The translations under genes and the position numbers were made by a program. From the NCBI RefSeq assembly GCF_000384035.1, contig NZ_KB913024.1:2475584-2539583 (forward strand): a stretch of 64,000 nucleotides of DNA. Direction: 5' to 3'. Positions within the stretch are counted from its first letter, which is position 1; each line of letters starts with the position of its first letter. The notes under the pieces are model-generated. The model was not told where the DNA came from. It was given only the letters and a program-made list of their open reading frames with translations, and made no database searches. Shown here piece after piece: positions 28,028 through 36,299 of this stretch. Origin of the DNA: Actinopolyspora mortivallis DSM 44261. GTDB lineage: Bacteria; Actinomycetota; Actinomycetes; Mycobacteriales; Pseudonocardiaceae.

Positions 28028-29056
28028 ATGCCCCAGCACGGATCGGGCTCCGAGGGGGAGTTCCCCGCGGAGCCGGCGACGTCGACGGCTCCCGCCGAAC
28101 TGGTGGACGAGGCCCGGGATCCCGAGGTCCACGCGGCCGGGGCGGTGTTGTGGCGTTCCGGCCCCCGGGGCCTCCCGGAGATCGCCGTGGTCCACCGCCC
28201 CCGTTACGGGGACTGGTCACTGCCGAAGGGGAAGGTGGACCCCGGTGAGACCGTCGCCCACACCGCGGCCCGCGAGGTCACCGAGGAAACCGGCCTGACC
28301 TGTGTGCTCTCCCGCGGTCTCCGCGGAATCAGCTATCCCGTGCCCACTCCCGACGGGAGGCGGGCGCTCAAGCACGTGCACTACTTCGCCGCCAGGGCAC
28401 TGCCCGGTGAGTTCGTACCGAACGAGGAGGTGGACCAGCTGTGCTGGGTTCCGCTCTCCGAGGCGCACGAGTGGCTCACTTACCCCGCCGACAACAGCGT
28501 GGTGGACTCCTTCGGAGAACTACCGCCCACCCTGCACACCGTGTTGCTCGTCCGCCATGCCCGGGCGGGTAGACGCGCCGACTTCTCCGGCGACGACACA
28601 CTGCGGCCGCTCAGTGCCGAGGGATGGCGCGAGCGGCATTCGCTGCACACGCTGCTCACGCTGTTCGGCCCGGAGAAGGTTCGTGCCGCCCCGCGGCTGC
28701 GCTGCGAACAGACCGTGGCGTCGCTGGCCGAGGAACTCGGCCAGACCGTCGGGCAGGAGACCACGCTGTCCGAGGAGGCCTACCGGCAGGCCCCGGAGGC
28801 GGGAGTGCGGCGGGTGCTGAACATCGCCGCCACCGGCGAGACCACGGTGGTGTGCAGCCAGGGCGGTGTCATCCCGGACCTGCTCACCAGACTGGCGCGT
28901 TCCTCGGGATTGCCCCTCGGAGAGGTCGGCAGCCGCAAAGCCAGCGTGTGGGTGCTGTCCTTCCTGCCGGAAACGCACTCCGGGAACGGTACGGGCCCCG
29001 CTCCGCGACTGGTCGCCGCGGACTACTTTCCCGACCCGGCTCCGGAACGCCCCTGA
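28028..29056 (+). CDS. mutT1: MutT1-like protein: Nudix hydrolase fused to histidine phosphatase domain
   Basis: Removes oxidised nucleotides. Residues about 35-150 form the Nudix domain; the box reads GKVDPGETVAHTAAREVTEE from residue 68. The C-terminal half is a histidine phosphatase domain beginning LLVRHARAG, the fusion known for mycobacterial MutT1 (8-oxo-GTP/dGTP and diadenosine polyphosphate). Length 342 residues. It sits directly after ppk; polyphosphate and nucleotide sanitation are often linked in this order. Start ATG 28028. Confidence 0.93.
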   Translation: MPQHGSGSEGEFPAEPATSTAPAELVDEARDPEVHAAGAVLWRSGPRGLPEIAVVHRPRYGDWSLPKGKVDPGETVAHTAAREVTEETGLTCVLSRGLRGISYPVPTPDGRRALKHVHYFAARALPGEFVPNEEVDQLCWVPLSEAHEWLTYPADNSVVDSFGELPPTLHTVLLVRHARAGRRADFSGDDTLRPLSAEGWRERHSLHTLLTLFGPEKVRAAPRLRCEQTVASLAEELGQTVGQETTLSEEAYRQAPEAGVRRVLNIAATGETTVVCSQGGVIPDLLTRLARSSGLPLGEVGSRKASVWVLSFLPETHSGNGTGPAPRLVAADYFPDPAPERP

Positions 29057-29086
29057 CTTCGGTCCCCGCGACCTTCCCGCACGAAG

Positions 29087-29223
29087 GCCCGTGCTTGCCC
29101 GGAGTGCGCCGGCCCCCGGAGAAACGGTCGGCACGCGACCGTCCTCTCGGCCTCTCCCGACCGTGGGTCGGGTGGTCCGCCCTCCACGCTCATCCCACCC
29201 GAGGCCGCCGGGCAAGCACGGGC
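29087..29223. repeat. nested inverted repeats between mutT1 and hupB
   Basis: Outer perfect 16-base arms (29087-29102 and 29208-29223) enclose a 105-base interior with two perfect hairpins: ACGGTCG/CGACCGT (29124-29142) and CCCGACC/GGTCGGG (29156-29172), the second competing with CGGGTGG/CCACCCG (29169-29175, 29195-29201). It lies between convergent genes and may be an unusual terminator or a structured RNA or DNA element. Confidence 0.55.
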
Positions 29224-29240
29224 GACAGCGATTCCGGACA

Positions 29241-29855
29241 TCACTTCCTGGTCGTGCGCGTGGTGGACTTGCGGGTCGAGCCCGTGGAACTCCTGCTCGC
29301 CGTTTTGGCGGTGGTGCCCTTGGCACCACCGCGGGAGCCGCCCGTGGACTTGCTCGCGGTCGAGCCCGTCGTACGCGTCCCCGAGGACTTCGCGGCCGTC
29401 GTCTTGGCCCCACCCGTGGACTTGGAGGAGGTGCCCGTCGACTTCGACGTAGACGACTTCGTCCCCGTGGACGCGGTGGTGGACTTCGTCGTGCTTCTGG
29501 TGGTCGTGGCACTCTTCGCGGCGGCGGAGGTGCCACGGCCCGCTGTCGTCGACCGGGAGGAGCCCGTGCGGGGCAGCTTCCGCTGTCCCCCCACGACCTC
29601 CTTGAACTGCGTGCCCGCCCGGAAGGCCGGAACATTCGTCTTCTTGACCCGCACCGCCTCCCCGGTGCGCGGATTACGGGCCGTGCGCGCGGCCCGGGCC
29701 CGTTTCTCGAAAACACCGAAACCGGTGATGTTCACCTTCTCGCCCTTGTTGACGTTCCGGACGATGAGGTCGACGACGTTGTCCACTGCCTGACTGGCGG
29801 TCTTTTTGTCTCCGAGGCGTTCGGCCAGCGCCTCGATCAGTTGTGCTTTGTTCAC
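29241..29855 (-). CDS. hupB: HU-family nucleoid protein with long basic Ser/Thr-rich tail
   Basis: DNA-binding histone-like protein. GTG 29855 follows GGGAGGGA, giving 204 residues. The first ~90 are a standard HU domain ([54 protein letters not shown]). The remaining ~114 are a tail of Lys/Arg mixed with Ser, Thr and Gly, without Asp or Glu and with only one Pro; well known actinobacterial tails are Ala/Pro/Lys repeats. The tail probably condenses DNA and might be acetylated or phosphorylated. It is transcribed toward mutT1, downstream of leuD. Confidence 0.93.
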   Translation of the reverse strand: MNKAQLIEALAERLGDKKTASQAVDNVVDLIVRNVNKGEKVNITGFGVFEKRARAARTARNPRTGEAVRVKKTNVPAFRAGTQFKEVVGGQRKLPRTGSSRSTTAGRGTSAAAKSATTTRSTTKSTTASTGTKSSTSKSTGTSSKSTGGAKTTAAKSSGTRTTGSTASKSTGGSRGGAKGTTAKTASRSSTGSTRKSTTRTTRK

Positions 29856-30018
29856 GTCAGTCCCTCCCAGGACAACCAACGGCCCGTCGGGCCTACTCAC
29901 GGGCCACGGTAAATCTCCGCACCAGCGGATGCCATTCGCCACGCCAGCTTTCCCCGTGACGACGCGCCGTTGTCCCGACGGGAACCGCGCGGAAGGACCA
30001 CGCGAACGTTTTCACGTC

Positions 30019-30058
30019 GTCCGGCTGTGTTTTCCCGGCCGGGAAAACACAGCCGGAC
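30019..30058. terminator. 40-base perfect palindrome between leuD and hupB
   Basis: Twenty-base arms meet with no spacer (30019-30038 and 30039-30058). The central part contains TTTTCCCGG CCGGGAAAA. As RNA it would form a strong stem with a four-base loop, so it can end leuCD transcription before hupB; as DNA it could extrude a cruciform. Confidence 0.65.
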
Positions 30059-30064
30059 ACCGGC

Positions 30065-30667
30065 TCAGCCCGCCGGAGAGGGCAGAGTGCGGGGCAGAAA
30101 ACCGGGCCGGCAACGTTCGAAGGAATCGATGGCCTCCTCCGCACGCATCGTCAGACCGATGTCGTCCAGCCCCTCCAGCAGGCGCCACCTGGTGTACTCG
30201 TCCACCTCGAATCCAACGGTCAGGTCCTTGGCCCGCACGGTGCGGGCGTTCAGATCAACGGTGATCCGGGTTCCCGGCTCGGTTTCCAACAACTTCCACA
30301 ACAACTCCACATCGGACTGCTCACACCGCGCCGCCAACAGTCCCTGTTTGCCGGCGTTGCCGCGGAAGATGTCGGCGAAACGCGAAGAAATGATCACGCG
30401 GAATCCGTAGTCCTTCAACGCCCAGACCGCGTGCTCCCGTGAGGAGCCGGTTCCGAAATCCGGTCCGGCCACCAGCACGCTTCCCCGGTTGAACGGTTCG
30501 ATGTTCAGAACGAAATTCTCGTCGGAGCGCCAGGCGGCGAACAACGCGTCCTCGAAGCCGGTTCTGGCGACACGTTTGAGGTACACGGCGGGAATGATCT
30601 GGTCCGTATCCACGTTGGACCGCCGTAGCGGCACTCCTATGCCGGTGTGGGTGGTGAACGGTTCCAT
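30065..30667 (-). CDS. leuD: 3-isopropylmalate dehydratase small subunit
   Basis: Swivelling small subunit of isopropylmalate isomerase (leucine synthesis; with citramalate also isoleucine). The 200 residues start [33 protein letters not shown], then [21 protein letters not shown], both diagnostic. ATG 30667 follows GGAGCGA. It lies 123 bases downstream of leuC; that gap contains a 7-bp hairpin but no gene. A large palindrome follows. Confidence 0.97.
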   Translation of the reverse strand: MEPFTTHTGIGVPLRRSNVDTDQIIPAVYLKRVARTGFEDALFAAWRSDENFVLNIEPFNRGSVLVAGPDFGTGSSREHAVWALKDYGFRVIISSRFADIFRGNAGKQGLLAARCEQSDVELLWKLLETEPGTRITVDLNARTVRAKDLTVGFEVDEYTRWRLLEGLDDIGLTMRAEEAIDSFERCRPGFLPRTLPSPAG

Positions 30668-30790
30668 GTGTGTCGCTCCTGTGCGGGCCGGCCGCCTCGT
30701 ACGGCCGGGAGGTTCGGGTACGTTCTTCGGATGTCACGAGACCGGCGACGACCGCGCCCGGCCTCGGTGGCCGAGTGGCCACTCCCTGGA

Positions 30791-32191
30791 TCAGAGGTCC
30801 TCCGGAGAGGAGAGGGTGCCGCGCACCGCCGTGGCCGCCGCGACCACCGGCGAGACCAGATGGGTACGCCCCCCCTTGCCCTGTCTTCCCTCGAAGTTCC
30901 GGTTGGAGGTGGAGGCCGCCCGTTCCCCGGGGGTCAGCTGGTCGGGGTTCATCCCCAGGCACATGGAGCACCCCGCCGAACGCCACTCCGCACCGGCGGC
31001 GGTGAACACCTCGTCCAACCCCTCCCGCTCGGCCTGCTGACGTACGCGCATCGAGCCGGGCACCACCAGCATCCGGACGTCGGGGGAGACCCTGTGCCCG
31101 CGCAGGATCTCGGCGGCACTGCGCAGATCCTCGATCCTTCCGTTGGTACAGGAACCGAGGAAGACGGTGTCCACCGCCACCTCCCGCAGCGGAGTACCGG
31201 CGGTCAGTCCCATGTACTCCAGCGCCTTCTCCGTGGCGGCCCGCTGCTCTTCGTCGGCGACGAACTCCGGGTCGGGCACCCTTTCCCCGAGCGGAGCGCC
31301 CTGCCCCGGGTTGGTCCCCCAGGTGACGAAGGGAGTCAGTTCGTCGGCGTCGATGGTTACCTCGGCGTCGTACTCGGCGTCGGGATCCGTGCGCAACGAC
31401 TTCCAGTACTCGACGGCGGCGTCCCAGTCGGCTCCCCCCGGGGCGTGCGGCCTCCCCCTGAGGTACTCGAAGGTCGTCTCGTCCGGGGCTATCATCCCGG
31501 CGCGGGCCCCGGCCTCGATCGACATGTTGCACATGGTCATCCGGGCCTCCATGCTCATGGACTCCACGGCCGAGCCCCGGTACTCCAGGACGTAGCCCTG
31601 GCCACCACCGGTACCGATCCTGGCGATGACAGCCAGGATGACGTCCTTGCTCGTCACCCCCGGCCGCAGGGTCCCCTCCACGTTGACCGCCATGGTGCGG
31701 AAAGGACGCAACGGCAGGGTCTGGGTGGCGAGCACGTGCTCGACCTCGGAGGTGCCGATTCCGAAGGCCAGGGCGCCGAAAGCACCGTGTGTGGAGGTGT
31801 GACTGTCCCCACAGACCACGGTGGTCCCCGGTTGGGTCAACCCCAGCTGTGGCCCGACGACGTGCACGATGCCCTGTTCGGTGTCCCCCATCGAGTGCAG
31901 GCGGATCCCGAACTCGGCGCAGTTCTTGCGCAGGGTGTCCACCTGCGTGCGCGAGACCGGATCGGCGATGGGCAGTTCGACCCCCTCGGTGGGGACGTTG
32001 TGGTCCTCCGTCGCCAACGTCAGGTCCGGGCGGCGCACCTCGCGTCCCGCCAGCCGCAGTCCCTCGAAGGCCTGCGGGCTGGTCACTTCGTGCACGAGGT
32101 GGAGGTCGATGTAGAGCAGGTCGGGTTCGTCTCCGGAACCACGGCGCACCAGATGCTCGTTCCATACCTTCTCGGCGAGCGTGCTACCCAT
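30791..32191 (-). CDS. leuC: 3-isopropylmalate dehydratase large subunit
   Basis: Aconitase-like subunit carrying a [4Fe-4S] cluster. From ATG 32191 ([18 protein letters not shown]) it has 466 residues; an upstream in-frame ATG at 32248 is unlikely because the GGAGGAG site serves the chosen start. Cluster ligands are C348 (GSCTNGR) and C408, C411 (GCSMCLG). Substrate motif [28 protein letters not shown] is present. It is divergent from the IclR regulator across 86 bases, the arrangement of NdgR/LtbR-regulated leuCD. Confidence 0.97.
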   Translation of the reverse strand: MGSTLAEKVWNEHLVRRGSGDEPDLLYIDLHLVHEVTSPQAFEGLRLAGREVRRPDLTLATEDHNVPTEGVELPIADPVSRTQVDTLRKNCAEFGIRLHSMGDTEQGIVHVVGPQLGLTQPGTTVVCGDSHTSTHGAFGALAFGIGTSEVEHVLATQTLPLRPFRTMAVNVEGTLRPGVTSKDVILAVIARIGTGGGQGYVLEYRGSAVESMSMEARMTMCNMSIEAGARAGMIAPDETTFEYLRGRPHAPGGADWDAAVEYWKSLRTDPDAEYDAEVTIDADELTPFVTWGTNPGQGAPLGERVPDPEFVADEEQRAATEKALEYMGLTAGTPLREVAVDTVFLGSCTNGRIEDLRSAAEILRGHRVSPDVRMLVVPGSMRVRQQAEREGLDEVFTAAGAEWRSAGCSMCLGMNPDQLTPGERAASTSNRNFEGRQGKGGRTHLVSPVVAAATAVRGTLSSPEDL

Positions 32192-32210
32192 CGCTCCTCC
32201 CCTCGTGGAC

Positions 32211-32237
32211 GTGGGAGCCGAGTGGTACGGCTCCCAC
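32211..32237 (-). promoter_or_regulatory. hairpin in the leuC leader
   Basis: Perfect 10-base-pair stem (32211-32220 with 32228-32237) and seven-base loop, about 20 bases upstream of the leuC ribosome-binding site. No U-run follows, so it is not a simple terminator; a role in mRNA stability or regulation is possible. Confidence 0.45.
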
Positions 32238-32241
32238 TTCG

Positions 32242-32271
32242 TGGACATCTCATATAACGAGACGTTAATAT
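32242..32271 (+). promoter_or_regulatory. promoter of the IclR gene with an overlapping operator
   Basis: TGGACA (32242-32247) and TAATAT (32266-32271) with an 18-base spacer form a good sigma-70-type promoter. The predicted start is at the GTG of the regulator, i.e. a leaderless mRNA. Between the elements lies TCTC-N7-GAGA (32248-32262), part of an imperfect palindrome extending to about 32245-32265 and the probable IclR operator shared with leuC. Confidence 0.6.
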
Positions 32272-32277
32272 CGCCTC

Positions 32278-32979
32278 GTGGGAGAGCATAGCGGTATCGG
32301 TGTTCTAGACAAAGCGGTGGCCGTCCTTCAGGCGGCCGCCGAGGAACCGTGCGGCCTCGCGGAACTCTGCGAACGCACGGGTTTACCCAGGGCAACGGCA
32401 CACAGACTGGCAGTCGGACTGGAAACGCACCGGATGCTTCGGCGCGGTTCGGACGGACGTTGGCGTTCCGGTCCCGCACTCGGGGAGCTGGCGGGGGGAG
32501 CCGTGGACCCGCTGCTGGAGGCCGCGTCCTCCGTCCTTCCCAAACTCCGCGACATCACCGGCGAGAGCGTGCAGCTCTACCGCCGCGACGGAATGCAACG
32601 CACCTGCGTGGCCACCGCCGAACCCCCCAGCGGACTGCGGGACACCGTCCCCGTCAACACCACGCTGCCCATGACGGCGGGGTCCGGGGCGAAGGTGTTG
32701 GCCGCCTGGGCCGACTCGTCCACCCAGCGGGCGGTACTGGCCGAAGCGGTCTTCGGGGAACGCACCCTCATGGAGGTACGTCGACGTGGGTGGGCCCAGA
32801 GCGTGGCGGAACGGGAGTCCGGAGTGGCCAGCGTCTCCGCTCCCGTGCGCGACTCCTCGGGTGCCGTCGTGGCCGCCATCTCGGTCTCCGGACCCATAGA
32901 CCGCATGGGCCGCAGACCGGGAAGCAGGTGGGCCGCCGACCTGCTGGCCGCGGCGGAGGGACTACAGAACAGACTGTGA
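32278..32979 (+). CDS. IclR-family regulator divergent from leuCD (NdgR/LtbR-like)
   Basis: DNA-binding regulator. The 233 residues carry an N-terminal winged helix ([23 protein letters not shown], about 23-45) and the IclR effector domain from about 80. Its position divergent to leuC is conserved in actinobacteria, where the orthologues (LtbR in corynebacteria, NdgR in Streptomyces) control leucine and other amino-acid genes. The start GTG coincides with the predicted transcription start. Effector and targets are not visible in sequence. Confidence 0.9.
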   Translation: MGEHSGIGVLDKAVAVLQAAAEEPCGLAELCERTGLPRATAHRLAVGLETHRMLRRGSDGRWRSGPALGELAGGAVDPLLEAASSVLPKLRDITGESVQLYRRDGMQRTCVATAEPPSGLRDTVPVNTTLPMTAGSGAKVLAAWADSSTQRAVLAEAVFGERTLMEVRRRGWAQSVAERESGVASVSAPVRDSSGAVVAAISVSGPIDRMGRRPGSRWAADLLAAAEGLQNRL

Positions 32980-33083
32980 AACCCCGGAGGGAACCGGACA
33001 CGGGTTCTCCCGCCTCGGTACCGCACCGGCGCGGGAGAACCGTCGGTGGTGTTCCCTCCGGAGGTGATCGCCCCGCACACGAA

Positions 33084-33116
33084 AGCGGCCCGGTGTGCTC
33101 CGCACACCGGGCCGCT
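33084..33116. terminator. strong hairpin between the IclR gene and tRNA-Glu
   Basis: Perfect 14-base-pair GC stem (33084-33097 with 33103-33116), five-base loop. It can end the rightward IclR transcript and the leftward tRNA transcript. Confidence 0.75.
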
Positions 33117-33123
33117 CGCGGAG

Positions 33124-33196
33124 TAGTCCCGATGGGATTCGAACCCACGTTACCGCCTTGAGAGGGCGGCGTCCTAGGCCACTAGACGACGGGACC
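33124..33196 (-). tRNA. tRNA-Glu (anticodon CTC), copy 1
   Basis: 73-base cloverleaf: 7-bp acceptor with a G-U closing pair, anticodon loop CTCTCAA giving anticodon CTC, T loop TTCGAAT, discriminator A. CCA is not encoded. It is identical to the second copy 157 bases upstream on this strand, and the two share a short 3' flank. Confidence 0.95.
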
Positions 33197-33280
33197 AGGT
33201 TCGCTGTGAACTTGTTCGAGCCGATCCGCTCTCCGCAGACAACGATCCGGCCGCACATCCGCGGAACGGAAGTGGCGGAG

Positions 33281-33353
33281 TAGTCCCGATGGGATTCGAA
33301 CCCACGTTACCGCCTTGAGAGGGCGGCGTCCTAGGCCACTAGACGACGGGACC
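33281..33353 (-). tRNA. tRNA-Glu (anticodon CTC), copy 2
   Basis: Identical in sequence to copy 1, same features. Tandem copies near the glutamyl-tRNA synthetase gene. Probably transcribed with tRNA-Gln upstream of it. Confidence 0.95.
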
Positions 33354-33369
33354 ACGGACAAACACTCAC

Positions 33370-33389
33370 ACGCTCGATTGTGCGAGCGT
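33370..33389. terminator. hairpin between tRNA-Gln and tRNA-Glu copy 2
   Basis: Seven-base-pair stem ACGCTCG/CGAGCGT with six-base loop. The T-run is on the plus side, whereas the tRNAs are leftward, so it may act as a processing signal. Confidence 0.35.
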
Positions 33390-33396
33390 TTTCCAG

Positions 33397-33468
33397 CTGG
33401 GGTACCAGGATTCGAACCTAGACTAACTGAACCAGAATCAGTCGTGCTGCCGATTACACCATACCCCA
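33397..33468 (-). tRNA. tRNA-Gln (anticodon CTG)
   Basis: 72-base cloverleaf beginning TGGGGTA and ending TACCCCA plus discriminator G; anticodon loop TTCTGGT gives CTG. CCA is not encoded. With GatCAB encoded in the same window, it is probably charged by GltX with Glu and then amidated. Confidence 0.95.
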
Positions 33469-33670
33469 TCGGCTCCGCGGAACATCGTACCACTCTCCGG
33501 TTTCCCGATCTCCCCGGGGGTTCCGAGTGAGTGGCCTTTGTTCATCGCGTTGGTGAACATACTAGACCATTCCCACGCGCCCACGAAAAGCACCCCCCTG
33601 ATGATCCCGAACCAGCAGGTGAGCGCGGCGAGAACACCACGCGGACGGGTGAACTCGCCGCGCCGGGCAC

Positions 33671-34459
33671 TCACCCGGAGACGACGAGACCGCCGCCCCG
33701 GAGGACCTCTCCGAGCTCCTCCCTCGGGTAAGACAGGTCACAGACGAGCAGTTCCGGGAGTTCGTACAGGCTCGATATGACCGACACCCCCGCGCGCCGG
33801 CAACTCCCCCGCGCGGGGTCTCCCGCGCTCCGGTCCAGCCACACGCCGTGCATCCCGGCCCGTGCCGCCCCCTCGGCGTCCACTTCCAGACTGTTGCCCA
33901 CGTGGGCCACCTGTCGGGGTGCCAGGCCCAGGGAGGAACAGGCCGCGTAGAAGATCTCCTCCGAGGGCTTGGACACCCCGTACTCGCCGGAGATCAACAT
34001 CACGTCGAAGACCTCGGCCAGTCCCACGGCGGCGAGCTTGTGCCGCTGGTACTCCCCCGGGGCGTTGGTGATCGCGGCCACGGCCAGACCACTGGCCCGT
34101 AACCAGTCCAGGCACTCGGAGACGTCGTCGAACAGTTCCCAGCACTCCCGCATCGCGGCCATGCGACGCCGCTCGCGTGCTCGCACCTCGTCCTCGTCCA
34201 GCCGCTCCCCGAAAGCGGCGAAGAAGTCACGCGTACGACGCAGGCACATCGTCTCGAAGTCGATCTCGCCCGCCGTCATACGCGCGTGGTGCTCGGCAGT
34301 GATCCGTTGCCATACGGGCCAGGCGGCGTCGTTGCCGGTCAACGTGGCGAAAGCCCGTCTCGCCGAGCTCTGGCTGTCCAGCAAGGTGTCGTCGATGTCC
34401 AGGCATACGGCCTTGATCCTGCCGGCTTCGTGGGTCGATAGCTCACGTGCGGATGTCAC
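33671..34459 (-). CDS. HAD-superfamily hydrolase
   Basis: Phosphatase of unknown substrate. The 262 residues have motif I DIDDTLLD (catalytic Asp pair), the helical cap at about 35-110, motif II ITNAPGEYQ, motif III lysine in YGVSKPSEEIF and motif IV VGNSLEVDAEGA. It starts with GTG at 34459. The last part (about 230-262) is not conserved. HAD genes near gltX are common, without a known link. The region from here to tRNA-Gln (33469-33670) holds no gene; a TAGTAT at about 33560-33565 on the minus strand could be the tRNA promoter -10. Confidence 0.88.
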   Translation of the reverse strand: MTSARELSTHEAGRIKAVCLDIDDTLLDSQSSARRAFATLTGNDAAWPVWQRITAEHHARMTAGEIDFETMCLRRTRDFFAAFGERLDEDEVRARERRRMAAMRECWELFDDVSECLDWLRASGLAVAAITNAPGEYQRHKLAAVGLAEVFDVMLISGEYGVSKPSEEIFYAACSSLGLAPRQVAHVGNSLEVDAEGAARAGMHGVWLDRSAGDPARGSCRRAGVSVISSLYELPELLVCDLSYPREELGEVLRGGGLVVSG

Positions 34460-34630
34460 CCCGTGAGGCTAGGCCCCCACCTGGAGTGGTCGACTCGCCC
34501 AAGTTGGTGATACTCAGATCACTGTCACGGTTTAGTCCCGGCGTGCAACAGCACGTGCAGCGGAGCGCGGAACCACGTCCGGAGCAACGCCACCGTGTCG
34601 GACCCACGGTCCGCACCGGCGCCGAGACCT

Positions 34631-34657
34631 CGGGGCCGGCCCCGGGAGCCGGCCCCG
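34631..34657 (-). terminator. hairpin terminator downstream of gltX
   Basis: Perfect 10-base-pair stem (CGGGGCCGGC, 34631-34640, with 34648-34657), seven-base loop, directly after gltX in the direction of transcription. Confidence 0.6.
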
Positions 34658-34667
34658 CTACACCCGG

Positions 34668-36200
34668 TCAGGAACCGTTCTCGGTGGATTCCGCGCGCGT
34701 GCGCTCCAGGGCCGCACGCAGTCGGGAAAGGCTGGTCCGCCTGCCGAGCAGCTCCATGGACTCGAACAGGGGCGGGGAGACGGTACGGCCGGTGACAGCC
34801 ACTCGTACGGGAGTGAAGGCCTTGCGCGGCTTGATCCCCAGCCCCTCCACGATCGCCGACTTCAACGCGTTCTCGATCGCCGAGGTCTCCCATTCGCCGA
34901 GCCCGTCGAGCGCCTCGACGGCCGCGGACAGCACGGGTTCGGCGTCGGCGCCGAGAGCCTTCCGGGCCGCGTCCCGGTCCGGCTCGAACTCCTCGCCGGC
35001 GAAGAGGAACCCCATCATCCCCACCGCGTCCGAGAGCACCACCACCCGTTCCTGGACCAACGGGGCGGCCCCGCGCACGAGCTCCCACTGCTCGGCAGTG
35101 GGGCGGGCGGGCAGCACACCCCCCTGCTGCAGGTAGGGGACGACCCGTTCGACGAACTCGTCCACGGACAGCGCGCGCAGGTGGGCGGCGTTGATGGCGT
35201 CGGCCTTCTTCTGGTCGAACCGCGCGGGGTTGGCGCTGACCCTTCCGATGTCGAAGGAACGCACCATCTCCTCGACGCTGAACACGTCCCGGTCATCCGA
35301 AATGGACCAGCCCAGCAGGGCCAGGTAGTTGAGCAGCCCCTCGGGCAGGAAACCACGTTCCCTGTGGTGGAAGACGTCGGACTGCGGATCACGCTTGGAC
35401 AGCTTCTTGTTGCCCTCGCCCATGACGAAGGGCAGGTGACCGAACCGGGGGGTGATGTCGGTGATCCCCGAGCGCCGCAACGCCTCGTAGAGCGCGATCT
35501 GCCGTGGTGTGGAGGACAGCAGGTCCTCCCCCCGCAGCACATGGGTGACCCCCATGAGGGCGTCGTCGAGGGGGTTGGTCAGCGTGTACAGCGCGTCCCC
35601 GTTGCCGCGTACCAGCACGGGGTCCGGCACACTTCCCGCGGGGAAGGTGACCTCACCGCGGACGAGGTCGGTGAACCCGATGTCGCGGTCGGGCATGCGC
35701 AACCGCAGCACCGGAGTGCGCCCTTCCGCGCGCAGCTCCGCCTTTCGCTGTTCACTGAGGTCGCGATCCGCGTTGTCGTAGCCCAGTTTGGGGTCGCGGC
35801 CCGCCTCCCGGTGACGCTGCTCGACCTCCTGGGGAGTCGAGAAGGACTCGTACAGCTCCCCCGCCTCCAACAGGCGGCGTGCGACGTCGGCGTAGATCTC
35901 GTGTCGCTGGCTCTGCCGGTAGGGACCGTGGGGGCCGCCCTTGTCGGGCCCCTCGTCCCAGTCCAGCCCCAGCCAACGGAGCGCCTCCAGCAGGGACTGG
36001 TACGACTCCTCGCTGTCCCTGCTGGCGTCGGTGTCCTCGATCCGGAAGATCAACGATCCGTTGTGGTGTCTGGCGAAAGCCCAGTTGAACAGGGCGGTGC
36101 GAATCAGCCCGACGTGCGGTGTCCCCGTGGGTGACGGGCAGAAACGAGCGCGCACGGGACGGTCGGGCTCGGCGGCTGTGGTGACATTCGACGTGCTCAT
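34668..36200 (-). CDS. gltX: glutamyl-tRNA synthetase
   Basis: Charges tRNA-Glu, and probably also tRNA-Gln (non-discriminating enzyme), with glutamate. The 510-residue class I synthetase has the HIGH motif as HVGL at 29-32 ([13 protein letters not shown]) and the KMSKS motif as KLSKR at 266-270. [12 protein letters not shown] and [20 protein letters not shown] are diagnostic of GluRS. ATG 36200 is the start. It is close to both tRNA-Glu copies and to tRNA-Gln, with gatCAB about 17 kb to the right. No glutaminyl-tRNA synthetase is seen in the window. Confidence 0.97.
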   Translation of the reverse strand: MSTSNVTTAAEPDRPVRARFCPSPTGTPHVGLIRTALFNWAFARHHNGSLIFRIEDTDASRDSEESYQSLLEALRWLGLDWDEGPDKGGPHGPYRQSQRHEIYADVARRLLEAGELYESFSTPQEVEQRHREAGRDPKLGYDNADRDLSEQRKAELRAEGRTPVLRLRMPDRDIGFTDLVRGEVTFPAGSVPDPVLVRGNGDALYTLTNPLDDALMGVTHVLRGEDLLSSTPRQIALYEALRRSGITDITPRFGHLPFVMGEGNKKLSKRDPQSDVFHHRERGFLPEGLLNYLALLGWSISDDRDVFSVEEMVRSFDIGRVSANPARFDQKKADAINAAHLRALSVDEFVERVVPYLQQGGVLPARPTAEQWELVRGAAPLVQERVVVLSDAVGMMGFLFAGEEFEPDRDAARKALGADAEPVLSAAVEALDGLGEWETSAIENALKSAIVEGLGIKPRKAFTPVRVAVTGRTVSPPLFESMELLGRRTSLSRLRAALERTRAESTENGS

Positions 36201-36268
36201 GACTGGTTCAGCCTATCCGCCACCCGGGGTGGGTTGACCGGCGCGTCCGTTCCACTCATGCTGACGTT

Positions 36269-36286
36269 ATTCAACAAACGTTGAAT
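36269..36286. promoter_or_regulatory. palindromic operator upstream of a flavin monooxygenase
   Basis: ATTCAAC-AAAC-GTTGAAT, 7-base perfect arms, 13 bases before the ATG and just before its ribosome-binding site. The AT-rich palindrome is like TetR- or MarR-type operators. No such regulator is adjacent, so the partner is unknown. Confidence 0.5.
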
Positions 36287-36299
36287 TTTGGGAGGAACG

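Noticed and set aside
32192-32248. upstream ATG for leuC at 32248
   Set aside because: In frame, but lies in the regulator promoter region, adds 19 residues absent from homologues, and the strong ribosome-binding site belongs to 32191.
33124-33468. tRNA cluster as integration site (attB)
   Set aside because: No integrase, direct repeats of tRNA ends or foreign genes are seen nearby.
33182-33493. leftward frame across both tRNA-Glu regions
   Set aside because: Mostly tRNA sequence read in frame (VPSSSGLGRRPLKAVTWVRIP repeated twice); not a protein.
33438-33674. 78-codon leftward frame with a hydrophobic stretch
   Set aside because: Runs into tRNA-Gln, with no ribosome-binding site or homologue; more likely tRNA promoter region.
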